Shown here in pieces: positions 1 to 10,514 of a DNA stretch of 64,000 nt. This DNA comes from Roseovarius tolerans (GTDB lineage: Bacteria > Pseudomonadota > Alphaproteobacteria > Rhodobacterales > Rhodobacteraceae). The position numbers and the translations under genes were made by a program. Under the pieces are notes generated by a model, which saw only the letters and a list, made by a program, of their open reading frames with translations, ran no database searches and was not told the origin of the DNA. Position 1 is the first letter of the stretch; each line of letters begins with the position of its first letter. The stretch lies in assembly GCF_900109855.1 (NCBI RefSeq), contig NZ_FOBO01000001.1:186001-250000 (forward strand). Reading direction: 5' to 3'.

Positions 1-2428
<2,428 letters not shown>

Positions 2429-2445
2429 ACGAAAGGTTCCAGATA

Positions 2446-2470
2446 GTTCACAAATGTTCTTATAAAGTTC
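2446..2470 (+). promoter_or_regulatory. LexA (SOS) box of alphaproteobacterial type
   Basis: Bases 2456-2470 read GTTCTTATAAAGTTC, an exact match to GTTC-N7-GTTC, the LexA operator known for alphaproteobacteria such as Rhodobacter. A further GTTC half-site sits at 2446-2449 with a 6-base gap, and a weaker site, GAAC-N7-CAAC, lies at 2494-2508. The group is between the recG stop and the ATG of a 40-codon gene at 2536. Inference: the small gene is induced by DNA damage. Confidence 0.75.
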
Positions 2471-2535
2471 TTTACATGGCCCTCAAAAAATGAGAACAAA
2501 TAAGCAACATAATGGAGTTCAGAAGGAGCCGCCCC

Positions 2536-2658
2536 ATGTTGCACCAGATCAAGACCGCCGCGATCCGCGCGCAGGATACGATTGTCGGCGATGCCATCGG
2601 CGCCGCCGCACTGATGGTGACGCTGGTTGGCGCGCTCTACCTGCCCGGGATGTTCTGA
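2536..2658 (+). CDS. 40-residue hydrophobic microprotein, probably SOS-regulated
   Basis: ATG at 2536 follows a strong ribosome site, AGAAGGAG, at 2521-2528. The product begins MLHQIKTAAIRAQDTIVGD and ends with a hydrophobic stretch rich in Ala, Leu and Val that finishes LYLPGMF. It looks like a short amphipathic N-terminus plus one membrane-spanning helix. A perfect LexA box lies 66 bp upstream. I do not recognise a named family. The arrangement resembles SidA of Caulobacter, a small SOS-induced inner-membrane inhibitor of division, but no sequence similarity is claimed. Function is unknown; that it is a real gene is supported by the ribosome site and the operator. Confidence 0.65.
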   Translation: MLHQIKTAAIRAQDTIVGDAIGAAALMVTLVGALYLPGMF

Positions 2659-2822
2659 CGGAGTTTTCAGGTTTCTGCCTGGCGGGTCCACCTCTGGCCC
2701 TTCGCGTGCCTCCCCACTGTCCCAAATTGGGGGAGGTGTTGCGCATTGCCTGTCCCAACCGGTTTTCGGGGTTTGCCTCATTCCCCCGAATGTCGCCAGA
2801 GGATGAGGACCCGCCACACCTT

Positions 2823-2860
2823 ATCGCCGCCACCCCTGCCGGGTGAGCGGCGATTTTTTT
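2823..2860 (+). terminator. Rho-independent terminator
   Basis: ATCGCCGC at 2823-2830 pairs with GCGGCGAT at 2847-2854, extended inside by CACCC/GGGTG with one bulged A, and is followed by seven T residues ending at 2860. It ends plus-strand transcripts from recG and the microprotein gene. The 164 bases between the microprotein stop and this hairpin contain another GC-rich hairpin (CCTCCCC at 2709-2715 with GGGGAGG at 2730-2736) but no gene I can support. Confidence 0.8.
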
Positions 2861-2955
2861 ATCTGGGAGCGACGAGGGTGGCATGGCCTGTTGTGGTGTG
2901 TGCGATATCGCCGCTTCGGCGGTCCCCGGCCGTGTTTCAAGGCGCAAGCCGCGTG

Positions 2956-4182
2956 TTACTCCGCGCTGTCCGCCGGGCGAATACGCTGCACCAGCACGCT
3001 GCCGGTCTCGACAATGCCTTCCATGCGTTCCTCCAAACGGATCATCTCGGCCATGGCACGCTTGAGTTTTTCGCTTTCGTCGCCCAACTCACCCAGGTCG
3101 GCGAACACCCTCTCGCTGGTTTCGATCTGCGCCTCGGCATTGGTCACGACGGCGCGCAGGTCTTCGACGACGCTGCCGATATCCGTTTCAGCAGGCCCCT
3201 TGCGGCTGGTGTCAAGATCAGAAACGGCTCGGCGGGCCGCGTCGAACCAGGCCTGCGACAGGCGCGGTTCGGCCTTCGCGCTCAGCATGGCCGAGCGTTC
3301 CAGCCGCCTTATGCGCCCGGTCAGGCTGTCGATCCGGTCGCGCAGATCGCTCTGGATCTTGACGATATCGGCATTGACCGCGACGACGCGCGCCAGCACC
3401 TCATCGAGTTCTTCCATCAACCGACAGACCCGGTCGAGAAAGAGGTTGAGGTCGCGCGCCAGCACGCCGAATTCGTCTGCGGTGCGGATTTCGGCGCGGT
3501 GGGTGAGCCCGCCATAGGCGCGCGCGAGGTTGCTGACCACGGCGCGCAGACCCAGAAGCGGCTCCAGCCGGGCGCGCAGGATCAGGAACAGCAGGAAGGA
3601 GTGTAGCACGATCTTGCCAAGCGACAGCAGGCCGGTCAGGCGCATGTCCTCGGCCCATTGGGTGAAATCGGTGCTCAGATCGCGGCGCACCATGACCTCG
3701 CCCAACACGTCGCCGACATCGGCTTCTGAATGACAGGCAAGGCAAAACTGCTCCGCAGTGATGGCCACATGACCGAGATTGTGGGTGGCGTCGGGCCAGT
3801 CACCTTGCGGGATGCCCTCGGGGGTAAAGTCGAACCCCTCCTCGATCGAGCGGATGGTGACGGGGGCGGGAGTAATGGCGATGCGGTACCCCAGATTGTC
3901 CCAGTTGCGCCTCAGGATAGGATAGACGGTGCGTGCGGCCACCGGCCCGCCCTCGTTGCGCATGATCGAGCGGACATTGTCGGCGATGCCCTCGGCCACC
4001 TCCTGCGTGCGCTCCGGTCCCGAGACGCGGAACTTGTAATAGACGAGCGCCGCCTTGAGGGTGAATTCCAGCACGGTGACCGCGACGAGGATCACGAAGA
4101 AATCGCGGATCATGTGGATGAGAAAGGACTGATCGAAACGTCCGATCAGGGGGCTGTTCTGGTCGAGTTTCTGGCGTGCCAT
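2956..4182 (-). CDS. Membrane protein with periplasmic CxxCH heme site and HAMP domain, no output domain
   Basis: 408 residues. A first transmembrane helix at about 26-48 and a second at about 183-203 bracket a periplasmic region of about 135 residues that contains C147-LA-C150-H151, the c-type heme attachment motif, as in DUF3365/Tll0287-like sensor domains. After the second helix comes a HAMP-like segment and then a long charged coiled-coil to the end. There is no methyl-accepting signalling hairpin, kinase, cyclase or HTH domain. It probably senses redox state or a gas ligand through heme and signals by the coiled-coil to a partner not encoded nearby. The gene stands alone between convergent and divergent neighbours. 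Confidence 0.6.
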   Translation of the reverse strand: MARQKLDQNSPLIGRFDQSFLIHMIRDFFVILVAVTVLEFTLKAALVYYKFRVSGPERTQEVAEGIADNVRSIMRNEGGPVAARTVYPILRRNWDNLGYRIAITPAPVTIRSIEEGFDFTPEGIPQGDWPDATHNLGHVAITAEQFCLACHSEADVGDVLGEVMVRRDLSTDFTQWAEDMRLTGLLSLGKIVLHSFLLFLILRARLEPLLGLRAVVSNLARAYGGLTHRAEIRTADEFGVLARDLNLFLDRVCRLMEELDEVLARVVAVNADIVKIQSDLRDRIDSLTGRIRRLERSAMLSAKAEPRLSQAWFDAARRAVSDLDTSRKGPAETDIGSVVEDLRAVVTNAEAQIETSERVFADLGELGDESEKLKRAMAEMIRLEERMEGIVETGSVLVQRIRPADSAE

Positions 4183-4288
4183 GAGCGCTGTCCCTGCGGT
4201 TCATGCACGCAAGGTAGGGCGTTTTGTCGCGATGGATAGGGGGCAGGGGCTCACGGTAGTCGCTTTGGCGCGACGGGGCTGTCAGATG

Positions 4289-4744
4289 TCAGGCGCAGGA
4301 GGTCTGGGCCTGAACCTCTTCCATGGCCTCGACCGCCGCTTCGAGCGTGAGCAGGATCGACGCGTGACGGTTCTTGTAGTCGCGCGCCGGGCGCAGCACC
4401 TCGAGCCCGTCGAAGGGCGTGGGCGGCGTCGGGCCGTCGGATTTGAGCATCTCTTTCAGCGCGTCGCGCGCCGCCGTGACCTTCTCGACGTCGCAGCCGA
4501 TGATATTCGCACCCACGACGCTGGCCGACGCCTGACCGAGCGCGCAGGCCTTGACCTCGGCGGCATAGTCGGAAATTCGACCCTCTTCGCATACGATGTC
4601 GACCGTGACGGTCGAGCCGCAAAGCGGCGCGCGGCGCTTGACGCTGGCCTGCGGCGCGTCGAGCCGCCCATGATGCGGAATGTCGGCGGCGAGTTCGAGG
4701 ATGCGCGCAGAGTAGAGCTTGATCAGGTCGGTTTCGCCGGACAT
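4289..4744 (-). CDS. Iron-sulfur cluster assembly scaffold protein (NifU/SufU type)
   Basis: 151 residues, matching the NifU N-terminal/SufU-IscU fold. Cysteines occur where this family places cluster ligands: APLCGS, then KACALGQ, with a last Cys three residues from the end (TSCA). It would hold a nascent Fe-S cluster before transfer. The ATG at 4744 is chosen because it gives the family N-terminus MSGETDLIKLYSARIL. It is divergent from hisI, 67 bp apart, so both promoters lie in that gap. Confidence 0.85.
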   Translation of the reverse strand: MSGETDLIKLYSARILELAADIPHHGRLDAPQASVKRRAPLCGSTVTVDIVCEEGRISDYAAEVKACALGQASASVVGANIIGCDVEKVTAARDALKEMLKSDGPTPPTPFDGLEVLRPARDYKNRHASILLTLEAAVEAMEEVQAQTSCA

Positions 4745-4811
4745 GGCTTTCCCTTTCGTATCGTTCCACATAAATAGGCCCGCAAGCGCCAGATGCAAAA
4801 GGAAATCCGTC

Positions 4812-5180
4812 ATGGAATTCGACCCGAACCGACTAAAGTATGATGCCAACGGGCTGATCCCGGCGATCGCGCAGGAGGCGGAGACCGGCGAGGTGCTGAT
4901 GATGGCTTGGATGAACGCCGAGGCCGTCTCGCGCACGCTTGAGACCGGTCGCGTGACCTATTGGAGCCGCTCGCGGCAGGCGTTCTGGATCAAGGGCGAA
5001 ACCTCGGGCCATGTGCAGGATCTGGTCGAGATGCGGGTCGATTGCGACAGCGATTGCCTGCTGCTGCTGATCCGCCAGACCGGGCCTGCCTGTCATACGA
5101 ATAGGCGATCATGTTTCTATCGGGCGGTGCGCGAGGGTGCGGAGATCGAGATCATGGCACCGATGGCGGCGTCGGAGTGA
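4812..5180 (+). CDS. hisI: Phosphoribosyl-AMP cyclohydrolase
   Basis: 122 residues. HisI opens the adenine ring of phosphoribosyl-AMP in the third step of histidine synthesis. The family signature is clear: MAWMNAEAV near the start, the YWSRSRQAFWIKGETSGH core, the metal-binding VDCDSDCLL segment and a later Cys in GPACHT. It is the single-domain form, without a fused HisE. The ATG at 4812 gives the standard start MEFDPNRLKYDANGLIPA. Its stop lies against the first copy of a short extragenic repeat (5179-5200), and it converges with gluQ. Confidence 0.95.
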   Translation: MEFDPNRLKYDANGLIPAIAQEAETGEVLMMAWMNAEAVSRTLETGRVTYWSRSRQAFWIKGETSGHVQDLVEMRVDCDSDCLLLLIRQTGPACHTNRRSCFYRAVREGAEIEIMAPMAASE

Positions 5181-5200
5181 GTATTTCTGGAAAGATGAAG
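5179..5200 (+). repeat. Short extragenic repeat, copy 1
   Basis: GAGTATTTCTGGAAAGATGA begins here and runs on to AAG. The same 22-base motif, with few changes, recurs at 8750-8771 and 56019-56040. All three copies begin at or shortly after a stop codon. This copy lacks the GC-rich hairpin that precedes the other two. Confidence 0.6.
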
Positions 5201-5203
5201 TTG

Positions 5204-6037
5204 CTATAGTCCGACCAATTTGCGGATGTCCTGCGGGCTGGCCCCCTCGGCGCGGTACGTGGCGATGGCGCGGGCGTCGTCGCGTTTGGCAAGGCGCTTG
5301 CCGTGGTCGTCACGGATCAGCCGGTGATGGTGATAGGCCGGGGTTGGCAGGCCGAGCAGGCGTTGCAGCAGGACGTGGATCTGCGTGGCGTCTTGCAGGT
5401 CCTGGCCGCGGATCACATGGGTGATCTGCTGATCGGCATCGTCGAGCACGACCGAGAGGTGATAGGAGGCCCCCAATTCGCGGCGGGCAAGGACCACGTC
5501 GCCGACCGTGGCGGGCAGGTTTTGCGGAGCGATGGTTTCACCCTTTTCCCGGTATTCCAGAGGCTTGTCGAGCATTTCACAAGCGCGAACCATGTCGAGG
5601 CGCAGGGCGGCTTCCCGGGGCATTGGGCCCTTGGGCGGCGACGCGGGACGGCAGGTACCGGGGTAGATCACCCCGTCGGGGCCATGCAGCGGCGCGCCCT
5701 CCTGCGGTGCGGAGGCGGCGGCGCGAATGTCACTGCGGCTGCATGAACATGGGTAGAGAAGGCCCTGAGTCCAAAGGATCTCAAGCGTTTCCCGGTAACG
5801 CGGCAGGCGGGTGGCTTGATGCAGGACAGGCACCGGCCAGGACAGGCCGAGCCAAGTCAGATCGCGATAGATCTGCGCCTCCCACTCGGGGCGACTTCGG
5901 CTTTGGTCGAGGTCGTCGATGCGCAGAAGGAAGGAGCCGTTTGCGGCCCGTGCCATGTCATGCGCCAGAATCGCCGAGAAAGCATGACCCAGATGAAGCG
6001 GGCCGGTCGGCGAAGGGGCGAAGCGCGTTATCAACAT
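5204..6037 (-). CDS. gluQ: Glutamyl-Q tRNA(Asp) synthetase
   Basis: 277 residues, the short GluRS paralogue that lacks the anticodon-binding domain. GluQRS attaches glutamate to the queuosine base at position 34 of tRNA(Asp). Visible motifs: the class I HLGH within FAPSPTGPLHLGHAFSA, the zinc-binding Cys pair in YPCSCSRSD with another Cys in PGTC, and KRLAKRDD as the KMSKS-like motif. It lies 12 bp downstream of trmFO on the same strand, so two tRNA-modifying functions are probably co-transcribed. It converges with hisI. Confidence 0.93.
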   Translation of the reverse strand: MLITRFAPSPTGPLHLGHAFSAILAHDMARAANGSFLLRIDDLDQSRSRPEWEAQIYRDLTWLGLSWPVPVLHQATRLPRYRETLEILWTQGLLYPCSCSRSDIRAAASAPQEGAPLHGPDGVIYPGTCRPASPPKGPMPREAALRLDMVRACEMLDKPLEYREKGETIAPQNLPATVGDVVLARRELGASYHLSVVLDDADQQITHVIRGQDLQDATQIHVLLQRLLGLPTPAYHHHRLIRDDHGKRLAKRDDARAIATYRAEGASPQDIRKLVGL

Positions 6038-6049
6038 GGTTATATAGTG

Positions 6050-7408
6050 TTAAGAGGCGCAGCTCATGTTTTGCGTAGCGAGCCAGTCGGTCCATGCCGC
6101 CTTGGCGCGGTCGGTATAGGCCTTGTAGCGATGCACGCGTCCGCGCCGTCCGCCCTTGAGCCCCTCTACCGGGCGGAAGAGGCCGAAATTGACGTTCATC
6201 GGCTGAAACGTCTTGGCCTCGGCCCCGCCGGAGATGTGATGAATGAGCGCGCCCATGGCGCTGTCTTGCGGGACGGGTGGCAGCGGTTGGCCCATGATTT
6301 CGGCGGCGGCAAGTCGGCCTGCGAGCAGGCCCATGGCTGCCGATTCGACATAGCCTTCGACACCGGTGATCTGCCCGGCAAAGCGGATATGCGGGCGCGA
6401 GCGCAGGCGCATCTGATCGTCAAGCAGCGTGGGCGAGTTGAGGAACGTGTTGCGATGGATGCCTCCAAGGCGGGCAAAGCTGGCGTTCTCCAGGCCGGGA
6501 ATCATCTTGAAAACAGATGATTGTGCCCCGTATTTCATCTTGGTTTGAAAGCCCACGATGTTGTAGAGTGTGCCAAGCGCGTTGTCGCGGCGCAGCTGCA
6601 CCACCGCATGCGCCTTGACGTCGGGTTGGTGCGGGTTGGTGAGGCCCACCGGCTTCATCGGGCCGTGGCGCAGGGTCTCGCGGCCACGCTCGGCCATCAC
6701 CTCGATGGGCAGGCATCCGTCGAAGTAATTGGCGGTTTCGCCTTCGTGAAACTCGGTCTTGTCGGCGGCGAGCAGCGCGTCGATGAAGGCCTCGTATTGG
6801 TCGCGGTCCATCGGGCAGTTGAGATAGGCGGTGCGTTCCGCCTCGGTCTCGCCCTTGTCGTAGCGCGATTGCATCCACGCCTTCGACATGTCGATGCTGT
6901 CGTAATAGACAATGGGGGCGATGGCGTCGAAAAAGGCGAGCGCGTCGCGGCCGGTCTCTTGCGCGATGGCCTGGCCAAGCCCCTCGGAGGTCAGCGGGCC
7001 GGTTGCGATGATCCAGTGGCCATCCGTGGGAAGGTCTTTGATTTCATCATGTTGCACGGCGATCTTGGGGTGATCCATGAGGCGCTGCGTGACCGATTGC
7101 GCGAACGGGTCGCGATCGACGGCGAGCGCGCCCCCGGCGGGCAGGCGGTGGCGGTCGGCCATCGCCATGATCAGGCCGTTCGCGGCGCGCATTTCCCAAT
7201 GCAGCAGGCCCACGGCATTCTGCTCGTCGTCATCCGAGCGGAACGAGTTGGAACAGACCATTTCGCCCAGATCGCCGGTACGATGCGCAAATGTTTTCAC
7301 CTTGGGGCGCATTTCGTGGATCACCACGTCAATCCCGAGATTGGCGGCCTGCCACGCGGCCTCGGACCCAGCCATGCCGCCGCCGATGATATGCAAAGTC
7401 TTTGTCAT
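6050..7408 (-). CDS. trmFO: Methylenetetrahydrofolate-tRNA-(uracil-54)-C5-methyltransferase
   Basis: 452 residues. TrmFO is an FAD and folate enzyme that makes ribothymidine 54 in tRNAs. The N-terminus has the dinucleotide fold [16 protein letters not shown], followed by the family segments [20 protein letters not shown] and CSNSFRSDD. Length and order match GidA-related TrmFO rather than MnmG, which is about 620 residues. It sits between an enoyl-CoA hydratase gene (42 bp upstream) and gluQ (12 bp downstream), all on the minus strand. Confidence 0.95.
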   Translation of the reverse strand: MTKTLHIIGGGMAGSEAAWQAANLGIDVVIHEMRPKVKTFAHRTGDLGEMVCSNSFRSDDDEQNAVGLLHWEMRAANGLIMAMADRHRLPAGGALAVDRDPFAQSVTQRLMDHPKIAVQHDEIKDLPTDGHWIIATGPLTSEGLGQAIAQETGRDALAFFDAIAPIVYYDSIDMSKAWMQSRYDKGETEAERTAYLNCPMDRDQYEAFIDALLAADKTEFHEGETANYFDGCLPIEVMAERGRETLRHGPMKPVGLTNPHQPDVKAHAVVQLRRDNALGTLYNIVGFQTKMKYGAQSSVFKMIPGLENASFARLGGIHRNTFLNSPTLLDDQMRLRSRPHIRFAGQITGVEGYVESAAMGLLAGRLAAAEIMGQPLPPVPQDSAMGALIHHISGGAEAKTFQPMNVNFGLFRPVEGLKGGRRGRVHRYKAYTDRAKAAWTDWLATQNMSCAS

Positions 7409-7450
7409 GGGCTGCGATCTAGGCGATTGCGCGGGGTTTGGAAAGGGGTG

Positions 7451-8236
7451 TCACTGCTGCCAGTCCGGCGGGCGCTTGGCGAGAAAGGCGTTGATGCCCT
7501 CGTCGGTGTCACGGTCAAGCATGTTCTCGACCATCACCGCGCCGGTATGAGCGTAGGCGGCGTCGATCCCGAGTTCCAGCTGCTCGTAGAAGGCGCGTTT
7601 ACCGATGCGCACGGCGGAGCCGAGCTTGGCCGCGACGGTTTCGGCGAGGGCCATGGTCTCGGCCTCCAGATCCTCCATCGGCACGGCGCGGTTGATCAGG
7701 CCCAGCTCCTCCGCGCGGTCGGTCTCGATGAATTGCCCGGTGGTCAGCATCTCGAAGGCCTGCTTGCGGGGGATATTGCGGCTGAGCGCCACCATGGGGG
7801 TGGAGCAGAAGAGGCCTATATTGACGCCGTTGACGCCAAAGCGGGTGCCGTGGGCGGCGACGGCCATGTCACAGGAGGCGACAAGCTGGCACCCGGCGGC
7901 GGTGGCGATGCCGTGCGGGGCGGCGATCACCGGCTGCGGCAGGTCGCGGATCGCGGTCATCACCTCTGTGCAGCGCGAAAAGAGATCGGCGAAATAGGCA
8001 CGGCCATTATCCTCGGATTGCCGCGCGGCCTGCATTTCCTTGAGGTCATGGCCTGCGCAGAATGCCTTGCCGGTGCCCGACAGCGTGACCACCCGAATGT
8101 CGCGATCTTCGCTAAGGCGCACGAATTCGGATTTGAGCGCGGCCAGCATCGCGTCTGACAGCGCGTTGAGATTGCCGGGCGAGTTCAGTGTGAGGCGCGC
8201 GATCGCGCCGTCGTCTGTGCGGTCGAGAATTGCCAT
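7451..8236 (-). CDS. Enoyl-CoA hydratase/isomerase family protein
   Basis: 261 residues with the crotonase fold. The oxyanion-hole segment FCAGHDLKEM and the later CSTPMVALSRNIPRKQAFEM helix are typical. The glutamates used by classical hydratases are not both obvious, so the exact reaction and substrate cannot be assigned; similar proteins are often annotated as enoyl-CoA hydratase in Roseobacters. It is divergent from the thioesterase at 8295, 58 bp apart, hinting at related acyl-CoA roles. Confidence 0.8.
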   Translation of the reverse strand: MAILDRTDDGAIARLTLNSPGNLNALSDAMLAALKSEFVRLSEDRDIRVVTLSGTGKAFCAGHDLKEMQAARQSEDNGRAYFADLFSRCTEVMTAIRDLPQPVIAAPHGIATAAGCQLVASCDMAVAAHGTRFGVNGVNIGLFCSTPMVALSRNIPRKQAFEMLTTGQFIETDRAEELGLINRAVPMEDLEAETMALAETVAAKLGSAVRIGKRAFYEQLELGIDAAYAHTGAVMVENMLDRDTDEGINAFLAKRPPDWQQ

Positions 8237-8294
8237 CTTGTAACCCCTTTTACGTTATGGCCATTCTGGCACGGAAGAGGGCAGGGAGGGAAGC

Positions 8295-8714
8295 ATGAGC
8301 CTTAAGATGAGTGCCGATGAATTGATGGAGTTTCTCGAACGGGAATTTCCGCAGGTCATGGGCGAGTTCGCCATCGAGGAGTTGGGCGAGATGCGCATCC
8401 GCACGCGGCTTTTGGTGGGCGAGCGGCATTTGCGGCCCGGCGGCACGGTGTCGGGCCCGTCGATATTCTCGTTGGCGGATGTGTCGGTCTATCTGGCCGT
8501 GCTGGCGATGATCGGGCCGCAGGGGCTGGCGGTGACCACCAATTGCAGCATTGATTTCATGCGCAAACCGGCGGCGCGGACCGACCTGATCGCGGAATGC
8601 CGGCTCTTGAAGCTGGGGCGCGTGCTGGCCGTGGGCGAGGTGCTGGTGTTTTCCGAGGGCATGAAACAGCCGGTGGCGCGGGCGAGCCTGACCTATTCGA
8701 TCCCGCCTGCCTGA
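8295..8714 (+). CDS. PaaI-family (hotdog) acyl-CoA thioesterase
   Basis: 139 residues, single hotdog domain. The segment HLRPGGTVSGPSIFSLAD is the PaaI-type active-site loop and helix, followed by the TTNCSIDFMRKP strand. It would hydrolyse an acyl-CoA; the substrate is unknown. It is divergent from the enoyl-CoA hydratase gene, and is followed by a GC-rich hairpin plus the second extragenic repeat. Confidence 0.85.
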   Translation: MSLKMSADELMEFLEREFPQVMGEFAIEELGEMRIRTRLLVGERHLRPGGTVSGPSIFSLADVSVYLAVLAMIGPQGLAVTTNCSIDFMRKPAARTDLIAECRLLKLGRVLAVGEVLVFSEGMKQPVARASLTYSIPPA

Positions 8715-8719
8715 GCGCC

Positions 8720-8771
8720 GGGGGGCTGTCTGCCCCCCAGACCCCCCGAGAGTATTTGCGGCAAGATGAAA
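8720..8771 (+). repeat. GC hairpin plus short extragenic repeat, copy 2
   Basis: GGGGGGC at 8720-8726 pairs with GCCCCCC at 8732-8738, then after a C-rich spacer comes the 22-base motif (8750-8771, core AGTATTTGCGGCAAGATGAA). It lies between the convergent thioesterase and speE genes and runs up to the speE stop at 8773. There is no T tract, so it is not a standard terminator. Confidence 0.6.
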
Positions 8772-8772
8772 C

Positions 8773-9618
8773 TCAGGGTAGGAGTTTGGCGACGTAGCCG
8801 GGCAGGGCGAAGGCCGCCTGATGGACCTGCGGCGTGTAGTATCCCGGCGTGATGCCGGTGGCATCGAATCGGCCTTGCAAAACCTCGAGCGGCGTGTTGC
8901 GCGCCGGGCCGTCGGTACCCCAGCCAAAGGCCATCGGGCCGCCCGCATAGGTGGGAATGGTGGCCAAATAGCAGGTGGCATCGACAAAGAGCGCGGTGAA
9001 GGCGCGCATGGTATTGTGCAGCTCCTGGCCTTGCAGGAAGGGCACGCCGTTTTGCGTGACCAGGATGCCGTCCTCGGTCAGGGCGCGCTTGGCATGGCCG
9101 TAGAACGTGTCGGAAAAGAGCACCTCGCCGGGGCCGATGGGATCGGTCGAATCGACGATTATGACGTCATAGCCGCCTTCCGTGTGGCGGATGAACTCGG
9201 CCCCGTCGGCGATGACCAGATCAAGGCGCGAGTCGTCAAAGGCGCCCGCGCTGAGCATTGGCAGATACTCTTTCGAGAAATCCACCACGCCGGCGTCGAT
9301 TTCGACCATGGTTACATGCTCGACCGTCTCGTGGCGCAGCACTTCGCGGGCCATGCCGCCATCGCCGCCGCCGATGATCAGCACCCGTTTTGCAGCCCCA
9401 TGCGCAAGGATCGGCACATGGGTCAGCATCTCGTGATAGATGAAATTGTCGCCCTCGGTGGTCTGTACCACATCATCAAGCGTCAGCACCCGGCCGAACG
9501 TGCCGTTCTGGAATACCTTCAGCCGCTGATGATCGGTCTTGCTGTCATAGAGCATCTCGTCCACGCGCAGCGATTGCGCGTAGTCGGGATGCAGGCTCTC
9601 GCGGATCCAGTCGCTCAT
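8773..9618 (-). CDS. speE: Spermidine synthase (polyamine aminopropyltransferase)
   Basis: 281 residues. Transfers the aminopropyl group of decarboxylated S-adenosylmethionine to putrescine. Visible family features: the LIIGGGDGGMAREVLRH nucleotide-binding motif, the catalytic-region VDSTDPIGPGEVLFS, and the later AGGPMAFGWG. The ATG at 9618 overlaps the speD stop by four bases and gives the standard N-terminus; longer in-frame extensions run into speD. With speD it forms a complete decarboxylated-SAM-to-spermidine unit. Confidence 0.95.
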   Translation of the reverse strand: MSDWIRESLHPDYAQSLRVDEMLYDSKTDHQRLKVFQNGTFGRVLTLDDVVQTTEGDNFIYHEMLTHVPILAHGAAKRVLIIGGGDGGMAREVLRHETVEHVTMVEIDAGVVDFSKEYLPMLSAGAFDDSRLDLVIADGAEFIRHTEGGYDVIIVDSTDPIGPGEVLFSDTFYGHAKRALTEDGILVTQNGVPFLQGQELHNTMRAFTALFVDATCYLATIPTYAGGPMAFGWGTDGPARNTPLEVLQGRFDATGITPGYYTPQVHQAAFALPGYVAKLLP

Positions 9619-10154
9619 GCCGCGATCCCGGCCTCGGTCACGACATCCTCGCCGCGCAGAAGCTCCTTGACGCGGACATCGGCGGTGCCAAAGGCGGATT
9701 TCAGCACGTCCACGGCCAGCCATGGACGGGCATCGCCGCACATGAACACATCGAACGCGCCATAGCCGATCTCGGGCCACGTGTGCACCGAGATATGGCT
9801 TTCGGCCAGAACAGCCACACCGGACACGCCTTGGGGCGAGAACTTGTGCGTGTGGATGTGCAGGAGCGTGGCACCACAGGTCTCCACACAATCGCGGAAT
9901 GCCTGCTGAATGCGGGCTTCGTCATCAAGCCCGTGGCCGTTGACCACCTCGATGATCAGATGGGTGCCCGCGAACACAGCGCCATCGCGCCGGATGAAGT
10001 GATCGTCGCGATCCTCATCCAGAACGTCTCTGGCCAGCATGTCACAGGGCAAAACGGTATCGGTATTCGCGGCGGTGAAGCCGCGTGCGGTGTCTTCCTC
10101 TTGGGCGCCTGTCTCCAGACCGATCCCCAGTTGGAAGAGGTTGGCGTCTTTCAT
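9615..10154 (-). CDS. speD: S-adenosylmethionine decarboxylase proenzyme
   Basis: 179 residues, the bacterial SpeD type. The proenzyme cleaves itself to form a pyruvoyl group; the cleavage site is the Ser in LAESHISVHTWPE (between Glu and Ser). The product supplies decarboxylated SAM to SpeE, whose start codon overlaps this stop. A 14-base palindrome, GATCGGTCCCGATC at 10230-10243, lies 76 bp upstream and may be an operator. Confidence 0.94.
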   Translation of the reverse strand: MKDANLFQLGIGLETGAQEEDTARGFTAANTDTVLPCDMLARDVLDEDRDDHFIRRDGAVFAGTHLIIEVVNGHGLDDEARIQQAFRDCVETCGATLLHIHTHKFSPQGVSGVAVLAESHISVHTWPEIGYGAFDVFMCGDARPWLAVDVLKSAFGTADVRVKELLRGEDVVTEAGIAA

Positions 10155-10229
10155 GGCGCTCCCCTTCGTTCCAGTAGATTGAATCCAGTCGGTCCCTTAG
10201 CGCCCCCCCAGAAAGACATCCGAAGTTGG

Positions 10230-10243
10230 GATCGGTCCCGATC
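10230..10243. promoter_or_regulatory. Palindrome upstream of speD
   Basis: GATCGG-TC-CCGATC is a perfect inverted repeat. It lies in the 360-base stretch between divergent speD and rplM (10155-10514), which otherwise holds an AT-rich block (about 10347-10400) and the rplM promoter. No gene is seen there. The regulator that might bind is unknown. Confidence 0.3.
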
Positions 10244-10409
10244 AAGTGAGTCGGCAAGTAGGGGTGTGGCTTGAGTCGCGCAAGGTGTTTCTGCGGCGCG
10301 GCAGGGATTTTCGGCGGAAATGTCACGGATGGCTCCACGTTATATGGGGTAAAATAATACCTAATTTATAAGGCATTGAAATTACATAATTTATTTGGGC
10401 TTGGATGTG

Positions 10410-10437
10410 TTGACCCGGGCGCGCCACTGACTATAAC
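10410..10437 (+). promoter_or_regulatory. Sigma-70-type promoter for rplM-rpsI
   Basis: TTGACC at 10410-10415 and TATAAC at 10432-10437 are separated by 16 bases. Upstream, 10347-10400 is strikingly AT-rich, as in UP elements of ribosomal promoters. The leader to the rplM ATG would be about 70 bases. Confidence 0.7.
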
Positions 10438-10514
10438 CCGTCCATCGCATCGGCGGTGCCACAACCGGCCCGTCGGCATCAAGACCAAAGATCAAGCACA
10501 AGGTTTTGCCTGAC

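Noticed and set aside
4183..4288. Small gene such as yidD between the heme protein and Fe-S scaffold genes
   Set aside because: The gap is about 100 bases and no frame resembles YidD or another known protein.
6521..8158. 545-codon open frame on the plus strand
   Set aside because: It lies opposite trmFO and the enoyl-CoA hydratase gene, whose products are clearly recognisable; such antisense frames are common in high-GC DNA.
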